Positions 1-8,617 of a stretch of DNA of 64,000 nt are shown piece after piece. Positions within the stretch are counted from its first letter, which is position 1. Every line of letters starts with the position of its first letter. The translations under genes and the position numbers were made by a program. Origin of the DNA: Anoxybacterium sp963668245 (lineage in GTDB: Bacteria > Bacillota > Clostridia > Peptostreptococcales > Anaerovoracaceae); the NCBI GenBank assembly GCA_963668245.2, contig OY764195.2:868001-932000 (forward strand), given 5' to 3'. The notes under the pieces are model-generated. The model made no database searches and had not been told where the DNA came from. It saw only the letters and a program-made list of their open reading frames with translations.

Positions 1-302
1 AAGGAAAGTCCAGCACCAATGGTAGTTCCGATACAACAAAGTGATGTTCCAAGCCAAGGTCCAAAAACTGTGCCGGCAACCAAAGCAAATGTAATGCCCG
101 GTAAAGCCAAAAGAGATGAGCCAATGATGGTAAAGCAAAGGTACAGCATAGCCGCAAGAAGAAGGTTTTCTTCCATGAAATAATGAAGGCTGCTCATCCA
201 GGTTGATTCTTGAATATAGGAAGAAAAACCAAAATGTTGGTTGATCATAATTAGGAGAATCAGTAACCCGATGAAGATAAATTGTTTTTTGAATTTTTTC
301 AT
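1..302 (-). CDS. TVP38/TMEM64 family membrane protein (C-terminus cut by window edge)
   Basis: Reading the minus strand from an ATG at 302 gives about 100 residues that run off the window. The start is MKKFKKQFIFIG, then a first membrane helix, a short loop, and a second hydrophobic segment with the pattern LPGITFALVAGTVFGPWLG. That glycine-rich segment is typical of the TVP38/TMEM64 (DedA-like, SNARE-associated) family of inner-membrane proteins. Their role is poorly defined; some DedA relatives move lipid carriers. The gene lies downstream of the rhodanese lipoprotein and a small membrane protein on the same strand, but a hairpin separates it from them. The family call rests on this one segment because the rest is outside the window. 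Confidence 0.7.
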   Translation of the reverse strand, partial: MKKFKKQFIFIGLLILLIMINQHFGFSSYIQESTWMSSLHYFMEENLLLAAMLYLCFTIIGSSLLALPGITFALVAGTVFGPWLGTSLCCIGTTIGAGLS

Positions 303-318
303 TCTACCAATAGAAATC

Positions 319-346
319 GCGCGTTCCCAGAATTCTGGCAACGCGC
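319..346 (-). terminator. near-perfect inverted repeat, probable terminator
   Basis: GCGCGTT (319-325) pairs with AACGCGC (340-346), and inside it CCAG pairs with CTGG, so the hairpin is almost a full palindrome. It sits just after the stop of the gene at 359-784. The run of T after it on the minus strand is weak, so it could also be an attenuator or a processing site ahead of the TVP38-type gene. Confidence 0.45.
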
Positions 347-358
347 ATTTTCAAATCC

Positions 359-784
359 TTATTTATTTTGATTATTAAGAGAGAATTTTAGTATTTCCAG
401 ACACCATACAATCACCGAAAAGAGCAGTAAGTATGAGTACGCAGGTATTTTTATGGTGCCTGGAACAAATAGTGCAGCTCCCAATATAAGGCTCCATAAG
501 ATGAAGGCAGCTACGCTGATATAGTATCCAGTTTTTTTTTGGCGAATCATGTCGAATAGCACTAAGAACACGATTGCAATAAAAAGTATCTGGTATACAA
601 CCATATGATTCCCATTCAAGATTGACTGCATATGCTGTTGCTTTTTAAAGACCACATGGTGATTCACACCAACTTTTTTATGGCTCAAATCATTTAGAAG
701 CCATGCACCAGCGATACATAAAACCTGAAATACTGATAATATTTTACTGATAGCTCTACTTGGCGAGAGCTTATTTCTAAACAT
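359..784 (-). CDS. hypothetical four-helix membrane protein
   Basis: I do not recognise the family. The 141-residue product has four hydrophobic stretches: about residues 14-31, 62-82, 88-108 and 114-133. They are joined by short polar loops, one with QKKTGYY between helices 2 and 3, and it ends in a short polar tail. The N-terminus (MFRNKLSPSR) is basic, so it probably faces the cytoplasm. It begins 8 bp after the stop of the rhodanese lipoprotein on the same strand, so the two are very likely co-transcribed. That suggests, as inference only, a membrane partner for an extracytoplasmic sulfur-handling protein. Confidence 0.6.
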   Translation of the reverse strand: MFRNKLSPSRAISKILSVFQVLCIAGAWLLNDLSHKKVGVNHHVVFKKQQHMQSILNGNHMVVYQILFIAIVFLVLFDMIRQKKTGYYISVAAFILWSLILGAALFVPGTIKIPAYSYLLLFSVIVWCLEILKFSLNNQNK

Positions 785-792
785 ACCTTGTC

Positions 793-2163
793 CTATTCAC
801 CTGTCACATAGTCAAGTCCAGCAGAAGCCCATCCACACCAGCCATCAGCAAAGAGGGATGTATTTTCGAATCCCATAACTTTTGCATCCCAAAGAATTTC
901 AGCAGCACGGTAACCTCCACCACAGTAGAAAGAAAGATGCTTTGCGGTGTCAATACCAGCTTCTTTCCACATGTTTTCAAGCTCGTAAGCATTTCTCATC
1001 GTGGTGTTTAGATTGTCATAATAGAGCATGGAACTTGAATTGCCAACACCAGCATAACCGTAAACTGCGCCATCGATACGACCTGCGATATCAAAATAGC
1101 TGTATCCAGAGGTTTCGCCTTTATATTCTTCAATTGTTCGGTTGTCTACCAAAACAAAATTTGGATCAGAAAGTTTATCTTGAACTTCTGCAACTGTATC
1201 AATCAAATCTGGGTTTTTTACAGTATCTCTCCCAAAGTCGTCAACAGCAACTGGTAAATTTTCAGCAGTTTCCAGTTCGTAACCTGCATCTGTCCAGCTA
1301 GTGGTTCCGCCACTCATGACATAAACATTGTCTACACCAAGATATTCAAGCAAGATAGCCATACGGCAAGAGAAAATCGGAGAACCAGTGCAGATTACAG
1401 TGCTGTCTGTAGTAATCCCAAGGGATTTTGCAAGATGAAATAATGTTTCATCAGATTCTAAGAGATAATAATTATTTTCATCATCAAAATCGTCGCTATT
1501 TACGTGAAGTGCACCTGGAACATGTCCATCAAGATATCCAGACTCATCCACTTTTCCCCAGCTAACTTCTAAAATCTTTAAGTCAGAAACTTCTCCAATC
1601 GCAGAAACTTCTTTTTCATTGATGAGATCGTTTACTACTGCAGGTGGAACATATAAACTATAATTCGCATAAGTAGTTAAATGATCCTTCCAGTCTGATA
1701 GCTGGAAGATTTTAATATCCGAAAGACCCTTTCCAGCAAAGTAGTCAGCTACTGCCTTCGCGTCGCTACCATTTTCATCATAAACAATCACTGCTGTATC
1801 TTGATGAATTCCTTTGTCATCCATATATTTTGCTAGATGTTCTTCTCTTGTCATACCATCCAGATTGTTTTCGTCATCAAAGGTGCAAGTAAGCCAGTCT
1901 GCCGAAAAATCGGTAGCACCATTAATGTGGCCACCCATTTTATTATCGCCTGTAGTCCAACCTGCATACGCATCATCCGAACGAGCATCTACAACGACCG
2001 CAGAATCGCTATCCAATGCAGCCGCTACATCTTCCACAGAAGCGGTTACATAGCTTCCCTCTGCTTGAGATTCTCCTTCTTCATTGGCTTTGCTTCCACA
2101 CCCAGAGAACAAAGCGATAATTAGGGTAAAGGTTAACATCAAACCTAATATTTTTTTACTCAT
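793..2163 (-). CDS. lipoprotein with three rhodanese (sulfurtransferase) domains
   Basis: The 456-residue product has a lipoprotein signal with lipobox LFSGC (Cys22), so it should be anchored outside the membrane. Three rhodanese-like domains follow. Domain 1 (about 45-165) has VDARSDDAYAGW, but its active-site loop reads YDENGSDA with no cysteine. Domain 2 (about 185-300) has loop CTGSPIFSCR with Cys258. Domain 3 (about 320-455) has loop CGGGYRAA with Cys414. Rhodaneses move sulfane sulfur from thiosulfate or persulfides to a thiophilic acceptor through a cysteine persulfide. Domain 1 is probably inactive and structural, as in tandem thiosulfate sulfurtransferases. Surface-anchored multi-rhodanese proteins are known in anaerobes; the true donor and acceptor are unknown. 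Confidence 0.88.
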   Translation of the reverse strand: MSKKILGLMLTFTLIIALFSGCGSKANEEGESQAEGSYVTASVEDVAAALDSDSAVVVDARSDDAYAGWTTGDNKMGGHINGATDFSADWLTCTFDDENNLDGMTREEHLAKYMDDKGIHQDTAVIVYDENGSDAKAVADYFAGKGLSDIKIFQLSDWKDHLTTYANYSLYVPPAVVNDLINEKEVSAIGEVSDLKILEVSWGKVDESGYLDGHVPGALHVNSDDFDDENNYYLLESDETLFHLAKSLGITTDSTVICTGSPIFSCRMAILLEYLGVDNVYVMSGGTTSWTDAGYELETAENLPVAVDDFGRDTVKNPDLIDTVAEVQDKLSDPNFVLVDNRTIEEYKGETSGYSYFDIAGRIDGAVYGYAGVGNSSSMLYYDNLNTTMRNAYELENMWKEAGIDTAKHLSFYCGGGYRAAEILWDAKVMGFENTSLFADGWCGWASAGLDYVTGE

Positions 2164-2343
2164 ATACGTTTCCTCTCAAACTCTTACAATGAATTTCCTC
2201 TAGGGAGCCGTAAGGATTTTTACAAGCGCTAAAGGATTGATAATTTTTGAACGACTTCATTATAAGCATATTTGAGCAAAAAGTAAACATGTTTATTATA
2301 TAAACAAGATTATTTTTTGGGCCACTCAATTTGCTGAGGTGTT

Positions 2344-3531
2344 TTACTCATCGTGCTTCCATTGTTTAATGTACTCTATACATGGATCCAAACCATTTTG
2401 ATAATCATGGATGGTTAGTTCAATTTCTTTATCAGGGAACAAGGCTGGTAAAGAATCATCTTCGATGAGGTGATAATACTTTGTAGAATACATCATGGAG
2501 AGACCAAAATGCGCAAGAGAAATTCGCTTCACTTCCCCATAACAATTCGGTTTTCCTCCCGAGGGCTCTCCAACCAAAATGGATTTCGTGTGGGTTTTCA
2601 AGTCGTAAACATTGAGCAATGCAGATGAAAATGTGTCCCTGCCTAGTATTACAAACAGCTTTCCTCTCTGATTGATAGTTGGGTGAGAAGATAGCGCATC
2701 AATCAATGGAGTCAGCAGAGTTGAATTACCGCCAGTGTTATTTCTCATATCAATAATTAATTTTGCTGTTTTGGTTTCGTCTAAAAGGGATAATACCGTT
2801 TTAGAAAACGAAGATACCTCTTGAGAGCCCATATTCTTGCACGCGCGATAACAAAAATAAATTATGCTGTCAGAGGAAAGATGCTCCATCCAAAAATAGC
2901 GATCTTGATAACGTCGATAGAGTGGCAATTCGTCTGCAGGGACTGGTATTCTGTTATTCTCCAAGGCTTCTTGATATTGTGAAAAAGGAAGGGCAGGTAT
3001 GCATTGCTCCAATACGGTGCCATGCTCGTCCTCATACGTAATTTTCATGCCATTGCAATCTTTTACCAATTGAAGTCCATATAAATATTCAATTGCTGGC
3101 AGATACTTTGGCAGAAGTCCTTTTAGATAGTATTGATTTTCATGGGAGATAAAGCGAGCAAGTTTTTCTGTGATTTGGTCGATGGGCAATCCATCAATAT
3201 GTGTAATCCTTTTATATTGCAGGGAATTATATTCTTTCGATGTGTGAGTGACATAGATTCCATCGTGGAACCAATACAGCTCTAGTGGACACAGGGTATA
3301 GACCGGAAAGTTGATTGCTGTATGGGCATCTCCGATAGAAGCGACGATCATTCCAAGCTGTGCCTGTATTTCGTAGGGGTTACAGTGAGATAGGTTTTTT
3401 CGGAGTGTTTCGATCTGTTTTTGATAATTGGTTTCGGACACATGAAAGTACAAGTTTTTATGCAATGTGGGAAGTTCGTGAGACAAAAATGTCAAAATAT
3501 CTTTCCATTTCTTTTTTTCGTCTTGCTTCAA
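2344..3531 (-). CDS. S41-family-like peptidase
   Basis: The 395-residue protein has the C-terminal features of S41 (tail-specific/CtpA-like) proteases. An IIDMRNNTGGN strand-loop lies at 259-269, the serine region TFSSALLN at 300-307, and GEPSGGKPN at 321-329. An N-terminal GDAHT (67-71) also matches this family. No signal peptide or obvious PDZ domain is seen, and the N-terminus MKQDEKKKWK is polar, so a cytoplasmic location is likely. Canonical S41 enzymes use a Ser-Lys dyad; Ser302 or Ser303 would be the nucleophile, and I could not assign the lysine with certainty. It stands alone on the minus strand with no close operon partner, and the substrate is unknown. Confidence 0.75.
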   Translation of the reverse strand: MKQDEKKKWKDILTFLSHELPTLHKNLYFHVSETNYQKQIETLRKNLSHCNPYEIQAQLGMIVASIGDAHTAINFPVYTLCPLELYWFHDGIYVTHTSKEYNSLQYKRITHIDGLPIDQITEKLARFISHENQYYLKGLLPKYLPAIEYLYGLQLVKDCNGMKITYEDEHGTVLEQCIPALPFSQYQEALENNRIPVPADELPLYRRYQDRYFWMEHLSSDSIIYFCYRACKNMGSQEVSSFSKTVLSLLDETKTAKLIIDMRNNTGGNSTLLTPLIDALSSHPTINQRGKLFVILGRDTFSSALLNVYDLKTHTKSILVGEPSGGKPNCYGEVKRISLAHFGLSMMYSTKYYHLIEDDSLPALFPDKEIELTIHDYQNGLDPCIEYIKQWKHDE

Positions 3532-3750
3532 TGAATGCCTCCTAATCTTTGGTTCTCTTTTATGGCAGAAACTTACCCTTGCATTATAGCATCCTTCCAG
3601 GAGAAATCTATCCCAAATACCAGAAAATTTGAACGCTAACTTGCATTTTTAAAGATATCCGTTTGCAGAAATGAAAACAAGGTCTATAATAGGAAAGTAA
3701 CAGGAAGAAAGAGTATTCTGTTTGATATATAAAAAATGGAGGACTATAAA

Positions 3751-4593
3751 ATGGAGAACTTTTATAGGTTGCCCAACGGCGTGAAAATACCAGCAATCGG
3801 ATTTGGCACATATCGAACATCAGCAGGAAAAACTGCAAAGCAATCGGTAGCAGATGCATTGAGTGCGGGGTATCGCTCCATAGATTGTGCTGCGATTTAT
3901 CGTAATGAATCAAGTGTAGGAGAAGCAATAGAGGAATCTGGACTTGATCGGTCTCAATTGTTTGTCACCAGCAAGCTCTGGAATGATGAAAAAGGGTATC
4001 GCTCCACATACCAAGCCTTTGAGAAGACAATAGAAGACTTAAAACTGGATTATCTAGACTTGTATTTGATCCATTGGCCAATAGCAAAAGCCACAAAGGA
4101 TGATTGGCGAAAAGCAAATCAAGAAACATGGAGAGCTTTGGAAGAGCTTTATGCAATGGGAAGAATCCGTGCGATTGGAGTCAGCAATTTTAGAAAGAAC
4201 CATCTTCTATCGTTGATGAACTATGCGACCATTCAGCCAATGGTCAATCAAATAGAGTTTCATCCAGGCTACAAGCAAAGAGAAACGGTGGAGTTTTGTA
4301 AAAGCAGTAACCTAATGGTAGAAGCCTGGGCTCCTTTGGCAAATGGAGCAGTATTTCAAAATGAAGAATTGAAAAGACTAGCTGGGCTATATGGAAAAAC
4401 AGTGTCACAAATTGTACTTCGTTGGATTTACCAGAAGGGGATTGTTCCACTTCCAAAATCCATTACGCCAGATAGAATCATGGAAAATATAGATATTTTT
4501 GATTTTGAGCTGCAAGCTGAAGATGTAGTTTGTATTGATGAGCTTGAGGAATTTGGATTTTCTGGTTTAGACCCAGATGATTTGGATTTCTAG
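3751..4593 (+). CDS. aldo/keto reductase
   Basis: The 280-residue product is a cytoplasmic NADPH-dependent reductase of the aldo/keto reductase superfamily. It has GFGTYR near the N-terminus, SIDCAAIYRNE with the catalytic Asp and Tyr, VTSKLW with the catalytic Lys and LIHWP with the catalytic His. VSNF and a late PLPKS segment bind substrate and cofactor. It resembles the 2,5-diketo-gluconate/glyoxal reductase group. An ATG at 3736 is in frame, but GGAGG at 3739-3743 sits 7 bp before ATG 3751, so the later start is preferred. A strong terminator follows, so it is monocistronic. The natural substrate cannot be read from sequence. Confidence 0.9.
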   Translation: MENFYRLPNGVKIPAIGFGTYRTSAGKTAKQSVADALSAGYRSIDCAAIYRNESSVGEAIEESGLDRSQLFVTSKLWNDEKGYRSTYQAFEKTIEDLKLDYLDLYLIHWPIAKATKDDWRKANQETWRALEELYAMGRIRAIGVSNFRKNHLLSLMNYATIQPMVNQIEFHPGYKQRETVEFCKSSNLMVEAWAPLANGAVFQNEELKRLAGLYGKTVSQIVLRWIYQKGIVPLPKSITPDRIMENIDIFDFELQAEDVVCIDELEEFGFSGLDPDDLDF

Positions 4594-4630
4594 CAGCTAC
4601 CCGCTTACCTGATATATTTTAATGGAAAGA

Positions 4631-4677
4631 AGCTAGTAATCTTAGGGATTCAAGTGTTCCTAAGGTGCTAGCTTTTT
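4631..4677 (+). terminator. Rho-independent terminator after the aldo/keto reductase
   Basis: AGCTAG and CTTAGGGA pair with TTCCTAAG and CTAGCT, leaving a small internal loop, and TTTTTG follows. It is a classic intrinsic terminator about 40 bp after the stop codon. Confidence 0.8.
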
Positions 4678-4902
4678 GTTTCATTGGCATCATAAAGCTT
4701 CTTTATTGCTTGTACTGTTCGAACCTCTTTTCTGTATTCTAATAGAACAGGTTTCAAACCTGCAACCTTTAGCTTGAAGGAAGTTCGGTGCATTTGGACT
4801 GAAAATGTGGTATAGTGGAAAAATGTAAAAAAATCATGAAGGACAATGACTTAGAGAGGGAAGATGTTTTGCAAATGAGTCTTGTATAACATCAAAAAAA
4901 CA
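4678..4902 (+). promoter_or_regulatory. upstream region of the formate/nitrite transporter, with a possible extended -10
   Basis: This gap holds a GGTTTCAAACC palindrome near 4750 and an extended -10-like TGgTATAGT at 4808-4816. No good -35 is placed at 16-18 bp. Two tiny overlapping reading frames (ATG 4864, ATG 4875) end before the transporter and could be a leader or mean nothing. No riboswitch fold is recognised. Confidence 0.3.
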
Positions 4903-5754
4903 ATGAATCAAAAAAATTATTTTACACCAGCAGAGATTACAAATGAGATAATACAAGTTGGAATGAAAAAAATAAAGCTGCCAATATTGGATATGCTCCT
5001 CTTAGGCTTCTTGGCAGGTGTATTTATTGCCTTTGCAGCAGAAGGCTCCAATATGGCAGCTTTTAACCTATTTGCAAATCCAGAAACTTACGGCCTAGGC
5101 AAAGCTTTAGCAGGAACAATCTTTGGTACTGGTTTGATGCTTGTTTTGATAGCAGGTGGGGAACTTTTCACTGGAAATACTATGATGGTTGCTGCTGTGC
5201 TAGAGCGTAAAGCAAGTGCTTGGGGCATGCTGCGGAACTGGATATTTGTATATTTGGGGAATTTTATCGGATCCTTTTTTATTGCGTATATGATGGATCA
5301 TTCAGGGCTATTTGGAACCAGTGGGAATTTGCTTGGTGCAATGACTGTTAAAATTGCCGTCTATAAGGTGGGACTTTCCTTTGAAGAGGCTCTTGTCTTA
5401 GGCGTGATGTGTAACTGGTTGGTTTGTCTTGCGGTGTGGATGGCATACGGCGCAAAAGATGTGACTGGAAAAATTCTCGCCATATTTTTTCCGATTTGGC
5501 TCTTCATCACTTCTGGCTTTGAACACTGCATTGCCAATATGTATTACATTCCGGCGGGTATCTTTGCAAAGACCGATGGTGAGATTTTGAAATCTACTAT
5601 AGACTTAGGATTAACGACAGAACAAATAGAATCCTTAAACTGGAACTCGTTCTTTATAAACAATTTGCTTCCAGTCACACTGGGGAATATCCTAGGGGGA
5701 GGCTTATTTGTTGCCGGAATCTACTGGTTTTTATATCGTAGAAAAGTAAGTTAA
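4903..5754 (+). CDS. formate/nitrite transporter family protein
   Basis: This is a channel-like transporter of small monovalent anions (formate, nitrite, hydrosulfide or a relative) in the inner membrane. It has six predicted helices. Family features include AEGSNMAAFNLFA in the first re-entrant region, GGELFTGNTMM in the second, and GFEHCIANMYYIP with the conserved pore histidine. FNT channels form pentamers. The reading frame is open from a TTG at 4882, but ATG 4903 (MNQKNYFTPAEI) matches family N-termini better; no strong ribosome site precedes either. Formate export is plausible in a fermenting anaerobe, but the subtype (FocA, NirC or HSC) is not decided here. Confidence 0.88.
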   Translation: MNQKNYFTPAEITNEIIQVGMKKIKLPILDMLLLGFLAGVFIAFAAEGSNMAAFNLFANPETYGLGKALAGTIFGTGLMLVLIAGGELFTGNTMMVAAVLERKASAWGMLRNWIFVYLGNFIGSFFIAYMMDHSGLFGTSGNLLGAMTVKIAVYKVGLSFEEALVLGVMCNWLVCLAVWMAYGAKDVTGKILAIFFPIWLFITSGFEHCIANMYYIPAGIFAKTDGEILKSTIDLGLTTEQIESLNWNSFFINNLLPVTLGNILGGGLFVAGIYWFLYRRKVS

Positions 5755-5995
5755 ATCGCTTTGGAATTTTCTAATTTCAATTACCTGTGGCATTCGTTAG
5801 CCAACCGGAGAACCCCTGCTTTTATGGAATAAATTGCATGATATTGGAAAATCATCTGATTATAAACAGTAAAACAAGGTATAAATATTTCTGGTAAAGA
5901 AAATCAATTTGCCGTTGCGGAAGAAACACTTCAGCAATCATTCAGGCATCTTTGAGAGGACAATAGTGTTTTTAATTAAGAAAGGACTTTCCGCT

Positions 5996-8563
5996 ATGAA
6001 AATTTCATTGAAAATTCTACTTGGGTTTATCGTATCAGGGCTAGCTTCATTTTTCATAATTTTATGGGGCATAAACCGCGTTTTGGCAGCATCAGATGCC
6101 ACGCTCAATCAGGCAGTCTCTACTGGGCAAATAGCAATTGTGGGAATGGGTGCCATTGTGATATCTGCTTTGATTGGGATGTTAATTTCGTTTATAATAG
6201 CAAAACCGATCAAAAATCTAGCTGAAGCCGCAGAAAAAATATCTGCTGGTCAGTTTGATGTATCGTTTTCACAAAATCGTAATGATGAAATTGGGGCATT
6301 ACAAGCGGCCTTAAATCATACCGCTTCTAGTTTGACACAGATGGAAACCCAATTGAAGCATATGTCTCAGCAGCATGAACTTGGAGATATTGAAGTAGTA
6401 ATGCAAGAGACAAAATTTCAAGGAGACTATCAGAAGATGGCACGAGGCATCAATGAGATGGTTGCAGGTCATATTGGTGTAAAAAAGCAGGCTATGGCAT
6501 GTATTGCAGAATTTGCAAAAGGAAATTTCGATGCAGAATTAAAGCAATTTCCAGGAAAGAAAGCATTTATCAATGAAAATATTGAGGGGTTGCGTCGCAA
6601 TCTCAAAGGCTTTATCGCTGAAATGGCTAATATGTCAGCACAACATGAACTTGGAGATATTGATGTGATGATAAAAGAATCCATGTTCCAGGGGGACTAT
6701 CGATTGATGGCAAAAGGTGTCAATGATATGGTAAATGGACACATCAGCGTGAAAAAGCAAGCAATGGCATGTATTGCAGAATTTGCAAAAGGAAATTTCG
6801 ATGCAGAATTAAAGCAATTTCCAGGAAAGAAAGCATTTATTAATGAGAATATTGAGGGGTTGCGTCGCAATCTCAAAGGCTTTATCGCTGAAATGGCTAA
6901 TATGTCAGAACAACATGAGCTTGGAGATATTGATGTGATGATAAAAGAATCCATGTTCCAAGGAGACTATCGGGTGATGGCAAAAGGTGTCAATGATATG
7001 GTAAATGGACATATCAGCGTGAAAAAGCAAGCAATGGCATGTATCGCAGAGTTTGCAAAAGGAAATTTCGATGCAGAATTAAAGCAATTTCCAGGAAAGA
7101 AAGCATTTATTAATGAGAATATTGAGGGGTTGCGTCGCAATCTCAAAGGCTTTATCGCTGAAATGGCTAATATGTCAGAACAACATGAACTTGGAGATAT
7201 TGATGTGATGATTCCAGAAGACCAGTTCCAAGGAGACTATCTAGTGATGGCAAAAGGTGTCAATGATATGGTAAATGGACACATCAGCGTAAAAAAGCAA
7301 GCAATGGCATGTATCGCAGAGTTTGCAAAGGGGAACTTTAATGCAGAACTGAAAAGATTCCCTGGCAAAAAAGCATTTATTAATGAAAATATTGAACGGC
7401 TTCGTTCTAATTTGAAAAATGTGCAATCAGAATTGAATGTATTGATTGATGCTTCGACAGAAGGCCGTTTGAGCGAAAGAGCTGATGCCAGCAGGTTCCA
7501 AGGCGATTGGTTTACTTTGATGACCGAACTCAATGGACTGATTGACGCAATCATAAGACCAATTGAAGAAGCTGCCGAAGTATTAGAGGAAATGGCACAA
7601 GGCAATCTCACGAAAAAAGTTGTAGGGGATTACAAAGGGGATCATGCAAAAATAAAAGAATCGTTGAATGAAACGATTGATTCATTTCATTCGGCTATGG
7701 TCAATATTAATCATTCATCAGAACAAGTTTCCGTTGGAGCCAAACACGTATCTGATGCAAGCATCGTTCTTTCTCAAGGCGCCACGGAGCAAGCTAGCGC
7801 AATTCAAGAATTGACAGCATCAATCAGTGATATCGCCGAGAAAACCAAGGAAAATGCTACAAAGGCATCTGAAGCCAATTCCATTACCCATGGAGCACAA
7901 GATAGTGCAACCATCGGCAATACTCACATGCAAGGAATGCTGGGAGCCATGGAGGGAATTAGTGAATCTTCTCATAACATTTCCAGCATTATTCAAGTGA
8001 TAGATGGAATTGCATTCCAAACGAACATCCTTGCACTGAATGCTGCCGTGGAAGCAGCAAGAGCAGGTCAGCATGGAAAAGGCTTTGCCGTAGTAGCAGA
8101 GGAGGTTCGGGTTCTTGCTGCAAGGAGTGCTGAGGCGGCAAGTCAAACTACTGCTCTGATTCAAAATTCAATCCAAAAGGCGACAGAGGGTACAGATATT
8201 GCTAAAAAGACTGCACAAGCACTTAGTGAAATTGTAGAAGGGATTTCTTCTATTTCTGGTATTGTTGCGGATATCTCATCCTCCTCCAATGAGCAGGCAT
8301 CTGGTATTTCACAAATTTATACAGGGTTGAATCAAATTTCTCAGGTTGTTCAGACCAATGCAGCGACAGCAGAAGAAAGTGCTGCATCCAGTGAGGAATT
8401 ATCTGGGCAAGCAGAAATACTCGAAGATATGGTAGGCAAGTTCAAGCTTAATAATCAAAAGAACCTGCTGCTAGAGACAAGAAATCATGCCAAGTCAATG
8501 CCACGAGGGGCTCAAAGCATGAGATTATCCATGGCAGAGGGAGATTACTCCGATAAATACTAA
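5996..8563 (+). CDS. methyl-accepting chemotaxis protein with poly-HAMP repeats
   Basis: The 855-residue receptor signals to CheA/CheW. It has two N-terminal membrane helices (about 5-24 and 45-67) with only about 20 residues between them, so it has almost no outside sensor domain. A HAMP domain (IAKPIKNLAEAAEKISAGQF) follows. Next are four copies of a 90-residue unit carrying FAKGNFDAELKQFPGKK and HELGDIDVMI...FQGDY, then a diverged fifth unit, and finally the signalling hairpin with AFQTNILALNAAVEAARAG. The units look like paired HAMP modules. The frame is open from 5909, but AAAGGA at 5981-5986 points to ATG 5996. The short outer loop suggests it senses something in the membrane or cytoplasm. 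Confidence 0.9.
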   Translation: MKISLKILLGFIVSGLASFFIILWGINRVLAASDATLNQAVSTGQIAIVGMGAIVISALIGMLISFIIAKPIKNLAEAAEKISAGQFDVSFSQNRNDEIGALQAALNHTASSLTQMETQLKHMSQQHELGDIEVVMQETKFQGDYQKMARGINEMVAGHIGVKKQAMACIAEFAKGNFDAELKQFPGKKAFINENIEGLRRNLKGFIAEMANMSAQHELGDIDVMIKESMFQGDYRLMAKGVNDMVNGHISVKKQAMACIAEFAKGNFDAELKQFPGKKAFINENIEGLRRNLKGFIAEMANMSEQHELGDIDVMIKESMFQGDYRVMAKGVNDMVNGHISVKKQAMACIAEFAKGNFDAELKQFPGKKAFINENIEGLRRNLKGFIAEMANMSEQHELGDIDVMIPEDQFQGDYLVMAKGVNDMVNGHISVKKQAMACIAEFAKGNFNAELKRFPGKKAFINENIERLRSNLKNVQSELNVLIDASTEGRLSERADASRFQGDWFTLMTELNGLIDAIIRPIEEAAEVLEEMAQGNLTKKVVGDYKGDHAKIKESLNETIDSFHSAMVNINHSSEQVSVGAKHVSDASIVLSQGATEQASAIQELTASISDIAEKTKENATKASEANSITHGAQDSATIGNTHMQGMLGAMEGISESSHNISSIIQVIDGIAFQTNILALNAAVEAARAGQHGKGFAVVAEEVRVLAARSAEAASQTTALIQNSIQKATEGTDIAKKTAQALSEIVEGISSISGIVADISSSSNEQASGISQIYTGLNQISQVVQTNAATAEESAASSEELSGQAEILEDMVGKFKLNNQKNLLLETRNHAKSMPRGAQSMRLSMAEGDYSDKY
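6377..7456 (+). repeat. four tandem 270-bp repeats inside the chemoreceptor gene
   Basis: The phrase beginning at GAACTTGGAGATATTGA recurs at 6377, 6647, 6917 and 7187, an exact 270-bp (90-codon) period. The 6647 and 6917 units are almost identical at the base level, synonymous positions included. The first is somewhat diverged and the fourth diverges in its second half. This suggests recent duplication or gene conversion. Confidence 0.95.
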
Positions 8564-8580
8564 TGGAAAGATTGCAATAG

Positions 8581-8617
8581 AGGCTGATAGAATCAGGAAA
8601 TCTTGATTCGTCAGCCT
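8581..8617. terminator. bidirectional terminator between convergent genes
   Basis: AGGCTGA (8581-8587) pairs with TCAGCCT (8611-8617), with an inner AATCA/TGATT pairing and T-rich sequence on the plus side. It separates the chemoreceptor from the convergent sigma-54 activator and touches the latter's stop codon. Confidence 0.7.

Noticed and set aside
882..2124. Plus-strand frames across the rhodanese gene
   Set aside because: Shadows of the minus-strand coding sequence, with no ribosome sites and low-quality composition.
5820..5870. A sigma-54 promoter before the chemoreceptor (TGGAATAAATTGCA)
   Set aside because: The spacing between GG and GC is two bases too short, which sigma-54 does not tolerate.
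6469..7611. Repeated minus-strand frames inside the chemoreceptor
   Set aside because: They are the antisense of the 270-bp repeats, recur only because the repeats do, and have no ribosome sites.
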